Assembly (NCBI GenBank): GCA_001414485.1
Contig: LLEY01000016.1
Span: 310,001 to 374,000, forward strand
From: Calycina herbarum
Lineage: Eukaryota > Ascomycota > Leotiomycetes > Helotiales > Pezizellaceae
Direction of reading: 5' to 3'
DNA length: 64,000 bases
Part shown: positions 1 to 12,893 of the stretch, one piece after another
Numbering within the stretch: the first letter of the stretch is position 1
How the letters are laid out: every line of letters begins with the position of its first letter
Notes under the pieces: generated by a model
What the model was told of the DNA's origin: nothing
The model's input: only the letters and a program-made list of their open reading frames with translations
Databases searched by the model: none
Translations under genes and position numbers: made by a program

Positions 1-563
1 CTGGCTTCTTTAGACAAAGCTGTGTCAACTGCTATTACAGCAGTGAAGGACGCCGCTGCTCCCTCTATAAGTGAACTCTCTTACCTATTATAGACCGTAG
101 CTGACTATTACGGATAAGACTAGCTAATATCGCGTCCGCTGCTCGTGTTACTGCTGCTGCCGCTACTGCTATAGCTGCTCCTGCTCCCGCCGCCGTAGCC
201 TAGGTCGCTTCTTATAACCCTCTCCGCCGCTCTAGTACTAGTTCTAGTACTGTCCGCTCTAGGGCTGCCTATAAGTTAGATTTATAGCCTGTGAAAAGAT
301 CTTACTAACGTAAAATAGCGCGGCGTACTAGCCGTGTCCGTAAGGCGCCTCGCTTAGCCTTCTAGAGAGCACGTCGTTTTATAGAGCTATATAAGAGGCT
401 CGCGACTCTTTACGAAGAGGAGGCGGGGGTCTTAGAGGATAAGGAGGAGGAAGAGGAGATAGAGGAAGAAGAGGAGGAAGAAGAGGAGGAAGAAGAGGAG
501 AAAGAGGAGAAGGAAGAGAGAGAGGAGGAGAGGGAGAGAGAGAGAGAGAGAGAGGGAGAGAAC
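1..563 (+). pseudogene. Degraded Ala-rich / Glu-rich reading frame, unidentified
   Basis: A coding-like stretch can be followed on the plus strand from the window edge, with one frame break near 130. It has an Ala-rich part (runs such as TAAAATAIAAPAPAA), then a basic part with RRTSRVRKAPRLAF, then a helix-like part followed by a long Glu tail. Stops are TAG or TAA where Gln is expected, which fits RIP. I do not recognise the family. It resembles the Glu-rich accessory frame found antisense in the Gypsy elements only in general character. It starts outside the window. Confidence 0.35.
411..563 (+). repeat. Purine low-complexity tract (GAGGAA to GAGAGA)
   Basis: About 150 bases are almost purely A and G on this strand, first GAGGAAGA-type triplets and then a simple GA dinucleotide run. 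In the frame of the degraded ORF it reads as poly-Glu and then alternating Arg/Glu. It may be coding slippage or simple microsatellite growth. Confidence 0.8.
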
Positions 564-759
564 AGCTAGTCTACTATAGAGTTATAAATCCTTTTCAAGG
601 TCTGTTTACGTATATAATAATAGTTAGCAATAGGTTTTTTAGTCTATAAATCCTATCTAAGGTCCTATTTATAAGTATAATAAAAGAATACTATAAGATT
701 TAAGTAATTATAAATATAAACTCGTAGTAATAAATAATAAAATAATACTTATAGACAAA

Positions 760-3700
760 GGTAGAGACGTATACAGCCTGTAAACACTAAAAGTAGTCTG
801 TTATATAATCTAGGCAGTCCTAGTAATATAATCTAGCTCTCGATTATTAGACGTAATCGAGTTTATACTCTTAAAGCGGTTAAAATTAAATAAGGATTTA
901 AATAAGAGGCTTGTAAGTGCTTTTACCTGCGAAACAGCTACGTATAATAATTCTAAGTAGTACTCTCTCTGATTTAAGTTTATTATAGCCTGTAGTAGGG
1001 TTAAGCTTTGACTTTTATAGACTATAATCGCATATCTAAGCTGTAACGGGAACTACGTCTATGAACAAACTATACTCTTATAGTTAAACTGCCGTGTTTA
1101 AGAGAAGACTAGTATAGTACCTATAGAGTAACCGGGAAAGCTAGGACCTATATAGTTATTAAACTGTATTAAGATTATAGATAGTAGCTGGTTTGTTTAC
1201 CGTCTATAATCCTATAATAAGTCTTTAATTATACCTATTAATCCGTTATATAGATAGATCGCTCGTAGACGAGTATTAATTAAAGAGAGTATCTTTAGAT
1301 CGATTATAGACTTCTTATCGATAATAAGGAACCGACAGACGGCGAAGAGAGCTTGTAAGGCTTAGAGGGTCCCGGTTAATAAGTTAGCTGTTTTCCCTTT
1401 TATAAGTAGCTGTAATAGGCTATAGAGTGTCTTCCTAGTGAAATTAAAGGCTGTAATACCTATAGGAGCGGCTTATAAGACTAGATTTAGGAGTCCAGCG
1501 TCTATAGTAAGTTCTTATAAGCGGGTATAAGCTTTTAAAAGAGTAAACGTCTTACCTAAACTAGCTACACCGTCGACGTTCAGTAGTAACAGAGGAGGGA
1601 ACGGTCTATAATAGCTTAACTTAGCTGTATAGTAGTTAACTACTATATCGTATAGCTTCCTCTACTCGTGGTTTAGTAGCAACGGATACGAATCGACTAT
1701 TATAGCTTACGTAATTAAGTGATCGGCTTTTATTTAATTCTATACTTCTAGTATAACAATCTAATAGCTGCTATAAATAGACTAGTTATACGAACGGTCG
1801 ATCTTATAAGCGCCTAACGTATCTAATAAGTCTATAAAGTCTAGTTCGCGGCCTAGCCGCCGGCGAGTAAACGCTTCAAAGTCTACAAGGGGTTGCTCTA
1901 TTCTATCCGTGTCTTATTCTTCTTCCTCGCTTACCTCGTCGCTCTCGTCGTCGCCCTCTTATAGCAGATCTATATAGAAGTCTAACAGGTGGTTATAAGA
2001 CGTATAATAGATATAAAACGTGCTTATAAACGACCTATACTCGATTCTGTCGACTGTAAGTAAGTCCTCGTATACGATAAACAGGTGGTAGAGTATAAGC
2101 TTTACCCGGTAGTAGTCTATATAAGACGGAGCGGTAGGATCGCTTAGGTACCGTAGGTAGTAGTTGATTACCCGTGGCTAGGCTCGCGGGCGCGGCCTCT
2201 ACTATGCCTAGTCTCACGTCTGTAACTACTTATATAAAGAGAGGGTTAAGAGAGCTCGACTACCAGGGGCGTCTGTAAGGCGGTTATAGTACCTCTGTAA
2301 GACGGAACAGCCAGCTGTTACACTCTCTAACTCTAGGATAATAAGCTCTTGCTACTTCTTTAGTAGACGGTAATCAAGGCTTATAAGCATCTACGAAGAA
2401 TCTTAGACCGAAACCTAGAGAAGGATATAGCACACTTCTTAGGCCGACCAGTCACGCTCTCTAATAAGCTTATTTAAGATCTTAGACGCGAACGAGAGCA
2501 AGAGTACACAGTTGTTTATATATAGCAATACTTACGCTTGAAGTTCCACGTATAATATAGACGACTTTTCAGGCTTTAAGACGTACTTCCCGATATATAA
2601 TAAGACTATATAGAGACTTATTAGTAGTTAGATATCTGTATTCGTAAGCTAGCCTTAGATATATTAGCTATATACTCTTTACAGACGTTATATACAAACC
2701 TATAGTAATTGCGAGAGCGTACTAATTATATAACTAGTCGTTACAGGCCGGCGAGAACAGCTACGCCTTTGGATTAATAGCATAGATAATCGTCGCACCT
2801 ACGAAGAGAGGCCGCGGAAAGAAGAACCGGCAACTCGACTGCTTCGTCTCTTTATTCGTCCGTAGACAGTAGCTCGTAGTATAATAGAAGTGCTTCTAGA
2901 GCCGGTTTACTAAGGCTATAAATTAATTAGAAGTATTTACAACGTCTATAGAGTTAAGCGATACTAGATTATAGAGGTCTAGGAGCTGTAACAGGTCCGG
3001 ATTCTAAGCTATAATCAGTTCGCTCTAATACTATACGAAGGCTTCGTAGGCCGTATCTGACTCTTAATCAAGAGAGAGCGCGGATAGGATCCACAGTAGG
3101 TAGTAGAGGTAGCCTAATCTACGCGTCTACTACTTAAAACGGTCCTAATAATCTATAAACTTTAGAAGCGGCTATAACACTGTCTATATAAACGTCTAGA
3201 AACGGATCTAGAGATAGTAGACTACGATATATAAGTTATCTTAAATCCCTTTCTAGATAAACTAGTAACAGACCGTATCTGTTACACTAGTTACGTCTTT
3301 CTAACTCGTAAGATAATAGTAGAGATCGTACTACTATATATCTACTACGCTAAAGGTAATAAAAACTAGGGACGTCTCTTATAAGAGGAAACAGGCCTAG
3401 GCAGTTAAGCTAATACTCTTATTACGCTAAAACGGGCGAGTGCTCGTTAAATCGAACTCTTAACAAATAATCTAATCGACGAGCTACGTATCGTCCTATA
3501 ACACAGCTATAAGCTCTTTATAGGTAAGATCTTTCAAGCTAGACGCTTTAGACATATAGAAACAGGCCGCGCTCGCCGCCTTCCGCTATATCAGGATATT
3601 AAAAACTAAGAACCGCCACCGTAGATAGCGTCTAAAACGGCTGTTATAATAGCAGAGAAGGTGACAGGCGTAGTCGCTAAGAGATACGGACCGTATACGA

Positions 3701-4850
3701 GGGCTGTTAAAGTCTACGCGGCCTATAAGATAGAGCGTAGGGAAGGCTATTATAAAGATCCGCTCGTTCTCTAACGCCTCGTCTAACGGCGTTATATAGA
3801 TAGACAGGGCGGGGATTTCTTAAGATTACACGGCACAGCTTATAAGCTTACTACGGATCAAGTCCGCCTCGGTCGTCGTAACATAGAGATTAGAGACCAT
3901 AGACTAGGTATTAATAGACGGTAAACGGTCTATATTAGGCGCTGCTCTATCTATAGTATTATCGACGGGATCCGTAGAGTAGGTCGTTGAATCGATAATC
4001 GTAGGAAATACGTCTGATATATCTCTATTATCTAGGAGCGACTCTATACAGGCGTACGAGAGAGTAATATAACGGTAGTTAGGATAGTATACTTAGAAGT
4101 AATAGAGCTATATTAAGATATAACGTTTATAGACCTGAAAATCTGTCTTAAACTAGCGTTGATATCTATATAGGTTAATACAGTCTATAAGAGCACTTAA
4201 AGTAGAGATATACTTAAGATTCTAGGCTATATCTAGTAGACGGATAAGAATAATATCCAGATCTATAGAGAGGTTAAGGAGTACTATTATAGTCTTAACT
4301 ATATTCTATATAAAACTTATATAGTAACCCGAATAGTAATACTAGTGCCCGCGGTACCGAAAGAGGACTATCTAGACGTAGGAACAGGCGATAATCATCT
4401 CTTCTACTTAAGTAAGCTCTAGCAAGGTATCTAGAACAAGTCTAGGGTCTATCTTATTATTTATAGACATAAGATATAGTCTATAATCTTTAAGATCTTA
4501 TAAGTAATACTTATAATATACTATATTCTTAAGAGCTATTATAAACCACCGTTCGTAGCAGCAGGTATAATCTTCTATTTATATAGCCTATATCGAGCTG
4601 TTAAAGCTTTGAATCCGCTGCTACTAGTCTATAGAGAGGAAGCCTGGTTCGCCGAGGGAGAGAGGAGGTTATAGAGAGAGAGCAAGTATAGAGGTCGATT
4701 CGCGGACGACACGGATCTGCGGGGGACAGGAAGACAGCCGTAGAAGGGCCTATATCGATGAGTATAGTATAGAAGGAAGAGGAGAAGATATACAGGTATC
4801 GGCGCGTCCCTTCGCAGGCGTTAAGCTGGCTGTTACAGACCAACTATAGC
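760..4850 (-). pseudogene. Helitron Rep/helicase remnant, RIP-inactivated
   Basis: Read on the minus strand, frames interrupted mainly by TAG/TAA at expected Gln/Trp codons give two recognisable parts. At about 3700-3240 the frame resembles the Helitron-like N domain (SLSDYACHLLCYYN..., LVFITFSV). At about 1600-780 it is a PIF1-family helicase: motif I at 1547-1573 reads DGVASLGKT, motif II near 1297-1335 reads LIIDKKSIIDL, a late motif near 1001-1038 reads YAIIVYKSQSLTL, and a final LYVAVSQVKAL lies near 913-950. An active Helitron protein nicks and unwinds DNA for rolling-circle transposition. Here motif I has Ser where Gly/Ala is usual, motif II has Lys for Glu, and dozens of stops are present, so it is dead. 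Its ends were not located; the 5' side may reach the less mutated stretch near 5100-5170. Confidence 0.75.
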
Positions 4851-5778
4851 TGTGGTACAGCGTTTTCGTAGTTTATAGCAGTACGTAATACACGTTAAGT
4901 AGACCCGCGAATTAATATCTACGTCTATATCGTTTAAGAAAGACATAAGAGAGAGCTTCTTTATATATATCGAGTAGTATTTCGCGGCTATCGTATAAGA
5001 GAAAGGTAAACTTAAACAAAGATAGCTAAAACTAAGTAAGGTAGGAAGAGAAAAGAGTTCTATAAGATCCGAGTAACAACATTAATCGATAACTAAGCAG
5101 TATCAGGTAATCGAGCCAATTTCGATCACGTGATTCAAAAGGCAGCCTTCGACTCGCGGACAGAGGGGTCGGAACCTAAAAAAAAGCTACGCTTTTAATA
5201 AAACGAAGAGGACTTTAAGAAGTAGGTAGAATAGAGAAGCTAATCTGAATTTTATTATTAGGTTTTACTAGAAGCTCTAAGAAGGAAAGATTAGCAAAAT
5301 AAGTCTTAAAAAATATTTTTAAAAATTAGTACTATAAACCTAGACTATAATATAACTAGAGAATACGATGTTTACTAGGATATATTATTAATATAGAGCT
5401 ATCCTTTATAACCTTAACTAGCTTATAGTAGTAATATAGTTTAGCTATATATAAAATAAGATTATATAGTTTATACTTATTATTTATAGAAGATAGCTTA
5501 GAGAGAGTAACTTAATAACCCTGAAATAATATAGAGTAGTAGTATAGACAGAGATTAGAAGAGGATTTTAAATAGAATAGATAATCGAATTCGAGTTAAC
5601 GTTTATAAAAGAGTTAGATAAGCTACTTATATATAAAGTATTTAGTAAGCGATATATACTAAAAGTAGAGAGCGAAAGAATTATCGAAGATATATTACTA
5701 TTTATTAGACTATTATTTTAATAAAAATAAAAATAAAAATAGAAATAATATATAATTAGAACTAGACTTACCTACTAA
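4851..5778. other. RIP-mutated spacer, no gene seen
   Basis: Positions 5100-5180 keep many CpA and TpG dinucleotides, unlike the surroundings, and could be the Helitron 5' flank or an old single-copy island. From 5180 to 5778 the sequence is A/T-rich with TpA steps and no frame I could recognise. Confidence 0.4.
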
Positions 5779-6231
5779 ACTAGTAAGTACTATAAGGTTA
5801 GTAGCAGCTATAGTTATTTAAGAGCGTAGGTTAACTTATAGCCTATACTAGTAAATACTACAAGGTCAGCAGTAGCTATAGTTATTTAAGAGCGTAGGTT
5901 AACTTATATCCTATACTAGTAAGTACTATAAGGTTAGTAGCAGCTATAGTTATTTAAAAGCGTAGGTTAACTTACGCGCTATACTAGTAAGTACTACAAG
6001 GTCAGCAGTAGCTATAGTTATTTAAGAGCGTAGGTTAACTTACAGCCTATACTAGTAAATACTACAAGGTTAGCAGCAGCTACAGTTATTTAAGAGCGTA
6101 GGTTAACTTACGTACTACACTAGTAAGCACTATAAGGTCAGTAGTAGCCACAGTTATTCAAGAGCGTAGGTTAACTTACAGCTTATACTAGTAAATACTA
6201 TAAGGTTAGTAGAAGCTATAGTTATTAAACA
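5779..6231 (+). repeat. 68-bp minisatellite, about 6.6 copies
   Basis: Units start at 5779, 5847, 5915, 5983, 6051, 6119 and 6187 (partial). Each begins ACTAGTAA and contains AGAGCGTAGGTTAACTTA or a close variant. Units differ almost only by C/T and G/A transitions. The period is not a multiple of three, so the array is unlikely to be coding. Confidence 0.9.
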
Positions 6232-6810
6232 GAAGGTCTATTAATCTCCTATCTAAGAAATAGTTAGTAAAATAACTAGACACTTTATTAAGATATATAT
6301 ATATTCTTATTTCACTCTATTAGCTCTGTAATATCTTCCGTTTCTAAAATATACTTATTATAAAATCTTCTTTAATACTCTCTCGAGATTCTAATAATTA
6401 TACTTCTATTTTATATATTTAATAGTAGTTAATTTACTTTTCTTTAAGAATAGATAAAAAAGATAACTTAGAACAAGAGCAGCTGCCTTGTTACTTAACC
6501 TCGTATACGTGATATAAGCGCTTATAATATCTTATAATAGAATCCTCTTAACCGATATAGGACTTAAGTCACGTGCTAAAACAGAATAGGTAGGAACATT
6601 AAAATAAATAATATAAAAAATCTATAGTAACGTAAATAATTAAAGCTATTCCTTTTTAATAATAGTCTCTAATAAGGCTATTATAGATCTAATAGATCTA
6701 GGAATTATAAATAGCTTCTAGAATATTAAAAGCTTTAAATTTAGATATAGTATATAATCTCTCGTATAAACCCACGCTAATTCGTATCTATTAAGGGGAT
6801 AGCGAGCTTA
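6232..6810. other. RIP-mutated spacer, no gene seen
   Basis: A/T-rich sequence between the minisatellite and the inverted arms. No reading frame, repeat or transposon end is recognisable. Confidence 0.4.
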
Positions 6811-7240
6811 GGTGTAAACATAGTAAATTATATCTTAGCTAATATATATTACTAAGTACTGAAAAATATAAATCCTCTCGTCGTACCGGCGTAACTCCTA
6901 GACTATGTTCTTTTCCTCTAGAAGTATCTTTAAAATTTAGAGCTATAATATTTCGTAATAGGACCTTTTCTTAAGTACTCCGAATTTTAAAAAGACTTTG
7001 AAAGTTACGATTAAACAGAGAGAGATAGTAGAAGCGGCGATCGGTGTTATAATTAAAACGATCGATAGTATATTTAGCTATACTCTTTTTTTATTACTAA
7101 GTAGTCTTCTAAGAGATAAATAGTTGAAGAAAGTAAAATATAAATAACAACTTCGTAAACTTACTAAGAAAAAAATTATAATTCTAAAACTATAGATTCG
7201 TCTCGTTATAGAGAGTGTCTCGGGACGTAGAGACAGACGT
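6811..7240 (-). mobile_element. pogo-type transposon 5' end, left arm of a large inverted repeat
   Basis: This arm is the reverse complement, with many transitions, of 7547-7977. It begins GGTGTAAACATAGTAAA and ends in the terminal motif AGACAGACGT followed by TA (7241-7242). The same motif terminates the other transposon ends in the window. The matching arm also resembles the 5' end of the transposon ending at 29455, so both arms are likely 5' ends of pogo-like copies placed head to head. Confidence 0.65.
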
Positions 7241-7465
7241 TAGATACTTTGACTTTAAGTATCTTCAAATCTATATAAGACCCGATATCTTCTAAACTTT
7301 CTTTTAAGTTATATTCCGTAGCTACTCCTAGATACCTAGAACCCTTACTACTAAAAAATCACCTAGTATCGTCGCTATTACACCTGATTTATAAAGAGTC
7401 TCTTTTATAGAGTTATAGAGTTCCTCTACTACAGGTCTACTACCGAGCTTATACTATCTTTAATA
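7241..7465 (+). mobile_element. Fragment of the transposon left-end (L) region, RIP-mutated
   Basis: Beginning with GATACTTTGACTTTAAGTATC, this stretch parallels the L regions at 15998 and 30357 for about 220 bases, but with many C-to-T changes. It lacks the outer terminal repeat, being joined instead to the end at 7240. It is followed at 7464-7465 by TA and another terminal repeat. Confidence 0.65.
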
Positions 7466-7546
7466 ACGTCTCTCCCTACGTAGCGAGACTCTCTATATAC
7501 CGAGACGAACTAATAAAATTACGAGAATTCTGAATTTTTTTTCGTA
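7466..7546 (+). mobile_element. Short terminal-inverted-repeat fragment
   Basis: Starts ACGTCTCTCCCTACGTAGCG after a TA, the same terminus type as at 7547, 15998 and 30357. It is cut off after about 80 bases by the next terminus, which suggests nested insertion of one copy into the end of another. Confidence 0.55.
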
Positions 7547-7977
7547 ACGTCTATCCCGGCGTAGCGAAACGTACTCTATAACGAAATAAATCTATAGCTT
7601 TGGAATTATAATTTTTTTCTTAATAAATCTATAAAGCTGTTATTAATATATTACTTTCTTTAACTATTTTTCCCTAAGATAACTACTTAGTAATAAGAAA
7701 AGCGTATAATTAATTATATTATCGATTATATTAATTATACTATTAATCGCCGCTTTCGCTGTCTCTCTCTATTTAATTATAATTATTAAAGTATTTTCAA
7801 AATTCGGAATACTTAAGAAAAGGTATTATTATAAAATAATATAGCTCTAAATTTTAAAGACATTTAGAGAGAAAAAGAATATAGTTCAGAAGTTACACTA
7901 GTACGATAAGATAGTCTACACGTTTTAGTACTTAGTAATATACGTTATTCTAGACAAAAGTTTACTATGTTTACACC
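7547..7977 (+). mobile_element. pogo-type transposon 5' end, right arm of the inverted repeat
   Basis: Starts ACGTCTATCCCGGCGTAGCG after TA (7545-7546). It is the inverted partner of 6811-7240, ending TTTACTATGTTTACACCT. Weaker similarity continues about 25 bases further on both sides. It could be the 5' end of the transposon whose transposase lies at 11100-12893, although about 3 kb of unidentified sequence separates them. Confidence 0.6.
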
Positions 7978-10900
7978 TGTACTCGCTATACTTTCTAGCT
8001 ACGGATAGAATAGTTACGCGGGCAGTAGTACGTTACCTAAGCGCTAGAGCGATATATATAGGCGCTTATATTATCTCGTTAAACTAGGAATCGTAGATAG
8101 CCGCTGAGGATACTTAGCTGTACTACTATATTTTGTCTATACTATTAAATTTTTATAATAATAGTTCTTCTATAAAAGCTCTTTATCTTATTCTGTCGCT
8201 CTAGAGCTTATATAGATAAGTAGTTATTCCTGTTTAATAAATCTAGGTTTTATACTTTAAATATTTATCTTCAGTCTTTTGTCGACTCTTAATATTAAGC
8301 TGTTTTAATTAGTAGCTATACTAGAGACAAGTTTAGTATAGATTAGCGAAACGCTAAGGGAATATATATCTTATTAAAAGAAGATTAAAGAAGTAACGAA
8401 AGATATCTAGAATCTATCTATTATTTTATCCTCTTTAGAGATATCGATATCTTAATTAAAATAATAGAGAGACCTGTTATAAGTTATAATACTAAAATAT
8501 TCTCTATAGATAATAAAGAAAATAGAAGCTAAAACCTACTAAACCCTGTTATTATATCTAGCGCTAGACGTCTTAAAACATCAGATTCGACTTATTTAAA
8601 TATATCCTAGAACCGCCGGTAAAGTAATTATATATACTATCGAGATAGTTAGTCTTAAGAACAAACCTTCGTATAAGACGCTATTATATAAATAGAGTAA
8701 TCTAGATAATAACACTCTTAGAATCAAAATCGATAAAAGCCTTTTTCCTATATAAGATAATCTATAGTAGGTATTATATCATCTTTACTAAGCAGATAAG
8801 ATACGGACTCTATAGGTCGATATATTATATATTAATTAAGAAAACGTACTTAAACGAAATTATTAGATTACGTAAATAAAAGATATCTACTCCTAGGCTA
8901 TTAGAGTCGTTACGTAGATTAGATAAGAGTAGACTCTAGAGAGTAGACTTACTTAAACAGCAATCGCATTTCTATATAAGCTAAGCACTAGCTTAGTTAA
9001 AGACTATCCTTATTCGCGATACGAAGTGAAGCGTGTTATTTTCACTCTATATAAAATAAAGTAGAATACTCTAGAAGTACTTTACCGTCGAAGGTATTAG
9101 TCTCGGCTCTAGATTATCTAGGAACTAGTTCTCGTATCCGACTTAGTAGTGTAATATAGTATCTCTACTATTCTATAGCAGATTTTCTTAAAAGTTTAGT
9201 CTTAACTATAAGACCTAGCGTATAGAATACGCCTATAGTATATATATACTATTATTACCTCTATTCTATTTATAGTTAATATAAGATAAGATAAGCGCTC
9301 TAAGTCTCTTAGAGCTAGAGGTTCTAATCACAGTTCCTTATTAGTAGACTTACTAGTTCAGTTCGACGGCTTCTTCTATATTAATATTAGAGATAGGATA
9401 TTTAGTTTAGAAAGCCTATTTGAAAGTTGTTATTAGAGAGCTATACTAGTTAACTATTCTATAAGCCTAGTATAAGTTTATATAAAATTACTAGAGTACT
9501 ATTTAACTAGACATAGTAGCCTAGATAGAAAAGAGACGTTAGCTACAACGTAGAAAGTTCTCCGAGCCTTAGGATTAGAGATCTATAGTACCTACGAAGA
9601 GAACAGTCTCTATACTAGTTTTATATATACAGATTCTATTAGGTCGTATATAAATATTCCTATTAAAATTATTACTTATAGCGAGATCGTCTACTTAAGA
9701 TCTCTAGTAGAGCGATACGTGTCCGCTTTAGAGTAAGAGGAATTAGAGATTAGTACTTCTAAGTATTCATCTACGAGGATCTTTTCAAGTTTCTTATTAT
9801 TATCTCTAGATATAGCTAAGTCGTTTATAGACATAGATTTATACACCTATTACCTTAATCCAAACTCCGATTACAAATACAACTGTATTACAAGTTTGAA
9901 AAAATGTTCTAGAAAGTTTAGAGCTACGTAAACACTAAGTACTTTACTATCGAAGTATTCTAATAACTCTACTATTATAAAAAAGAGACTAAGAGGTAAT
10001 AATATAATAGTAGTACCTCTTTACGAAGGTCTAGAGTCTATAATAGGAAGAAAAAGATCTTATAACGTATTTTTAGAGTCTATAGAAACTAAGAATATAG
10101 AAGAGATTATAAAAGAAGACTTCTAGAAATATCTATCGTCTTAACAAAGACGTCTATAGTTCTCACCTTATCCTAGGCAGTAGAACGAATTGAAAAGTCG
10201 TATACTAAGATAGAGAGAATTAGACCTTATACTTTTCCTTACTTCGACTAGTATAATAGGAACTATTACGTAAAATATCAAACTAGGGTACTAAGTATAT
10301 AAAATTAGTAGTAGTAATAGACAGCTTATAACTTTGTTAGAAAACTCCTCTAGCTTAGTATATATTACTAGAAAGGGGTTAGAGCTAAAGCTAGACTATC
10401 GCCTAGAGTCTCTTCTATACCGAGCACCTAGATTACTAATAGACAGAGGCGAAAAGAAGCTAAAGGTTGATATAGTAACTCTGCTCTATCTTTATAGATA
10501 CTTCTAATTATAAGAAGTCTAGAATAGCTGTACTAAATAAGAGACGTTAGTTAAACGACTTTATAACCGAGAGTGAAGAGACTATAACAGAGGTTCTTTA
10601 AGCCTAGTAAACAGATACCAAAGTATCTTAATCTCGTTATCGTTTATATATTCACTGTTATTAAGAAGGAAGTAGTAAGTCCTATTATAATAACTAAACT
10701 AATAACTATATATACTCTAGCGGTCTTAAGCAAGGTCGTAGTTACGACGCTAATAATACTAGCAAATGTAATCAAGTATAAATATCAACTTTTCGTCGAA
10801 GTCTTTGCCTAGAACTAGATACGTCTTCGTTTATACTAGTATTCGCTGAGGTTCTAATAAGAGGAGAGTTCCCTCGAGTATACTATTAGTTATATTTATT

Positions 10901-11099
10901 TATAGTGTTAAAAGAATGAAGAAAAGGCGTAGAAAGGAGATCGTATCCTAGAACAATGTTTTTCTATAACTAATGCTCGCTCTATAGAGGTAACAGCTAT
11001 AAATAGCACGTTTCTCGAACCTTTCATAGACACGGCTCTTTAGTACACGGCTGCTAAACCGCTGCTAGTTAGTCTGTTTCGTTTACGATATTATCACCG
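7978..11099. other. Heavily RIP-mutated sequence, origin not recognised
   Basis: About 3.1 kb with strong TpA enrichment. I found no reverse transcriptase, integrase, helicase or transposase motif, no tandem repeat and no clean LTR. Probably old transposon DNA inserted between a transposon 5' end and its transposase. Confidence 0.4.
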
Positions 11100-12893
11100 A
11101 GGTAAGTTTATATAGATAAAGCTAGTCAAGTATTAGTATAAGGCGTACCTCCTAGCGTGCCTCGATTATACCGTGCTCTTGTAAATCATAGCAACGTCTC
11201 TTATACTATACTCTATTATCGTAATCGTAGACGACGCTCGATAAAGGAAAAGGCCTAGAGCTAATAATACCTCACTCTATAGGAGGAGGATGTCCTTGTT
11301 AAGTATTTGCTACAAATGTCCGACCTTAGATAATTAATACAAATAAAGTTTATTCCTACTTTAGCCTTTAGAGTTACTTACTATCGGCTTACCACCGATC
11401 AACCCTATAAGCCTCCTAGTCGGAACTGGACAAAGGCTCTAGAAAAACGCTATCTAGAACTTATCGTACGAAGAGTTAAGGCGTTAGACTAGAACCGTTA
11501 TAAGAAAAACACGTCTAGGAAAATAACACACTAGTTTAAGGTAATAAAAGATATATTATAAGATCCAGGTATTCTAGTCGAAAATGTATATAACATAGAT
11601 AAGACTAGAGTAATACTCTCTATACCAGGCTCCGTCAAAGTTCTTATAGGTACACACGATAAGCGAGATTATAGAGGTATACGAGTTAAACACACAACTG
11701 TAACTACGATCGAATACATTAGTAGTAATAGTAGGTACTTAAACCCTATAATAATCTAGCTAGCGAGCACCTATTAAAGCAACTAGACTACGTTTCCTAC
11801 CCCTGGCTGGCAGTATACATGCTCTAACTCTAGATATACCGACTCTAAGATCAGCTTCGAGTAGCTTAAGCGTATATTTAATCCCGAGACCAAAGAACAT
11901 GCTAATGAGAGACGACGCGTCTTAATCTACAACGGATTTAGAACGTACGAGACCCTCGAAATCCTAGAGTTCTGTTTCAAGAACAATATTCTCCTATGTT
12001 GTCTCCCTTCTTATACCTCCCACAAGCTCCAGCCTTATAATATAGCAGTGTTTACTCTACTTAAAGCAGCTTATCGCGACCAGGTTGATCGACTTAAACG
12101 GGGAGGTATAAATACGATCGGCAAAGAGCACTTTACCTCTTTGTATAGCCCTTTAAGGGAAAGAGCATTCACGTCGAAGAATATTAAGGCCGGCTTCGCC
12201 GTAAGTAGTTTATTCTCGTTTAATCTAGATAAGGTACTTAAAAGTATACCCGCCCCCCTAGCTAAACCAGCTATTCTAAGAGCCGATAAGGTAAGGGAAG
12301 GGTCTTGTCGGTAAGACATAGAACCGCGAACGCCTGTAACCCTAGTATTAGCAGAGGCTTTTATGTTACTACAGAACCTAATCATCTACCGGGATACTTA
12401 TGTACTCGATGAATTAAGTAAATAGAACCTAGCGAGGCATTTATAGATATATACTAAAGCTTTCTAAAAATCCTTTGCTAAGAGTATCTTATAAGAGGAT
12501 CGAATTCAATTCCTAACCACGATTAATAATAAAGCCAAGGTTCGACGAAAGACGAAGGCGTTAGTGCTAGGAAAGGCGAGGGTTATGAGCTATGAGGACC
12601 TCGAGGAAGCACGAGCGAAGCGTCTCGAAAAAGAAGCTACCCAAGCAGCTAAAGGCAAGGGGAAACGAGGTCGGAAGCGAAAGAGTGATACGCTCAAGGC
12701 AGAGGAAGATACTATAGAAGCCGCGAAAGGCGGTCAGAAGCGCAAGAGCGCGATGCAAGAACCGCCTGAGCCGAGCAATAAGGTAGTGCAAGCAACAATA
12801 ACTGCCTCAGTGGTACAGGTAAGCGCGACACCGGTTACAGCAGATGGTATTATACCAGGACCACCGAGAGCTCCAGTAGCGCGGATGTATTAG
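11100..12893 (+). pseudogene. pogo-like transposase (CENP-B/DDE type), inactivated copy 1
   Basis: A nearly continuous plus-strand frame matches the copy at 27171-28829 along its length. A helix-turn-helix N-terminal part (QQYLTLQEE..., KFIPTLAF) is followed by a DDE-1 domain. The first catalytic position reads NIDKTRV (Asp at 11598-11600 kept; the following Glu is Lys). The second reads IYNGFRTYE and the third LQPYNIAVF: Asn replaces Asp at 11931-11933 and 12039-12041, where the family has D. TAG/TAA replace several Trp and Gln codons. The C-terminal part is basic with KGKGKRGRKRKS (AT-hook-like), ending at a TAG at 12891. Intact versions cut and paste the element at TA sites. Two open segments remain (12048-12314, 12564-12893) but no functional protein can be made. 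The start is approximate. Confidence 0.85.

Noticed and set aside
4601..4843. 80-codon minus-strand ORF near the Helitron 5' side as an independent gene
   Set aside because: It lies in line with the degraded Helitron frame and has no domain. It is most likely a stop-free patch of dead or non-coding sequence.
5779..6231. CRISPR-like array
   Set aside because: A contiguous 68-bp tandem repeat without unique spacers, in a eukaryotic genome.
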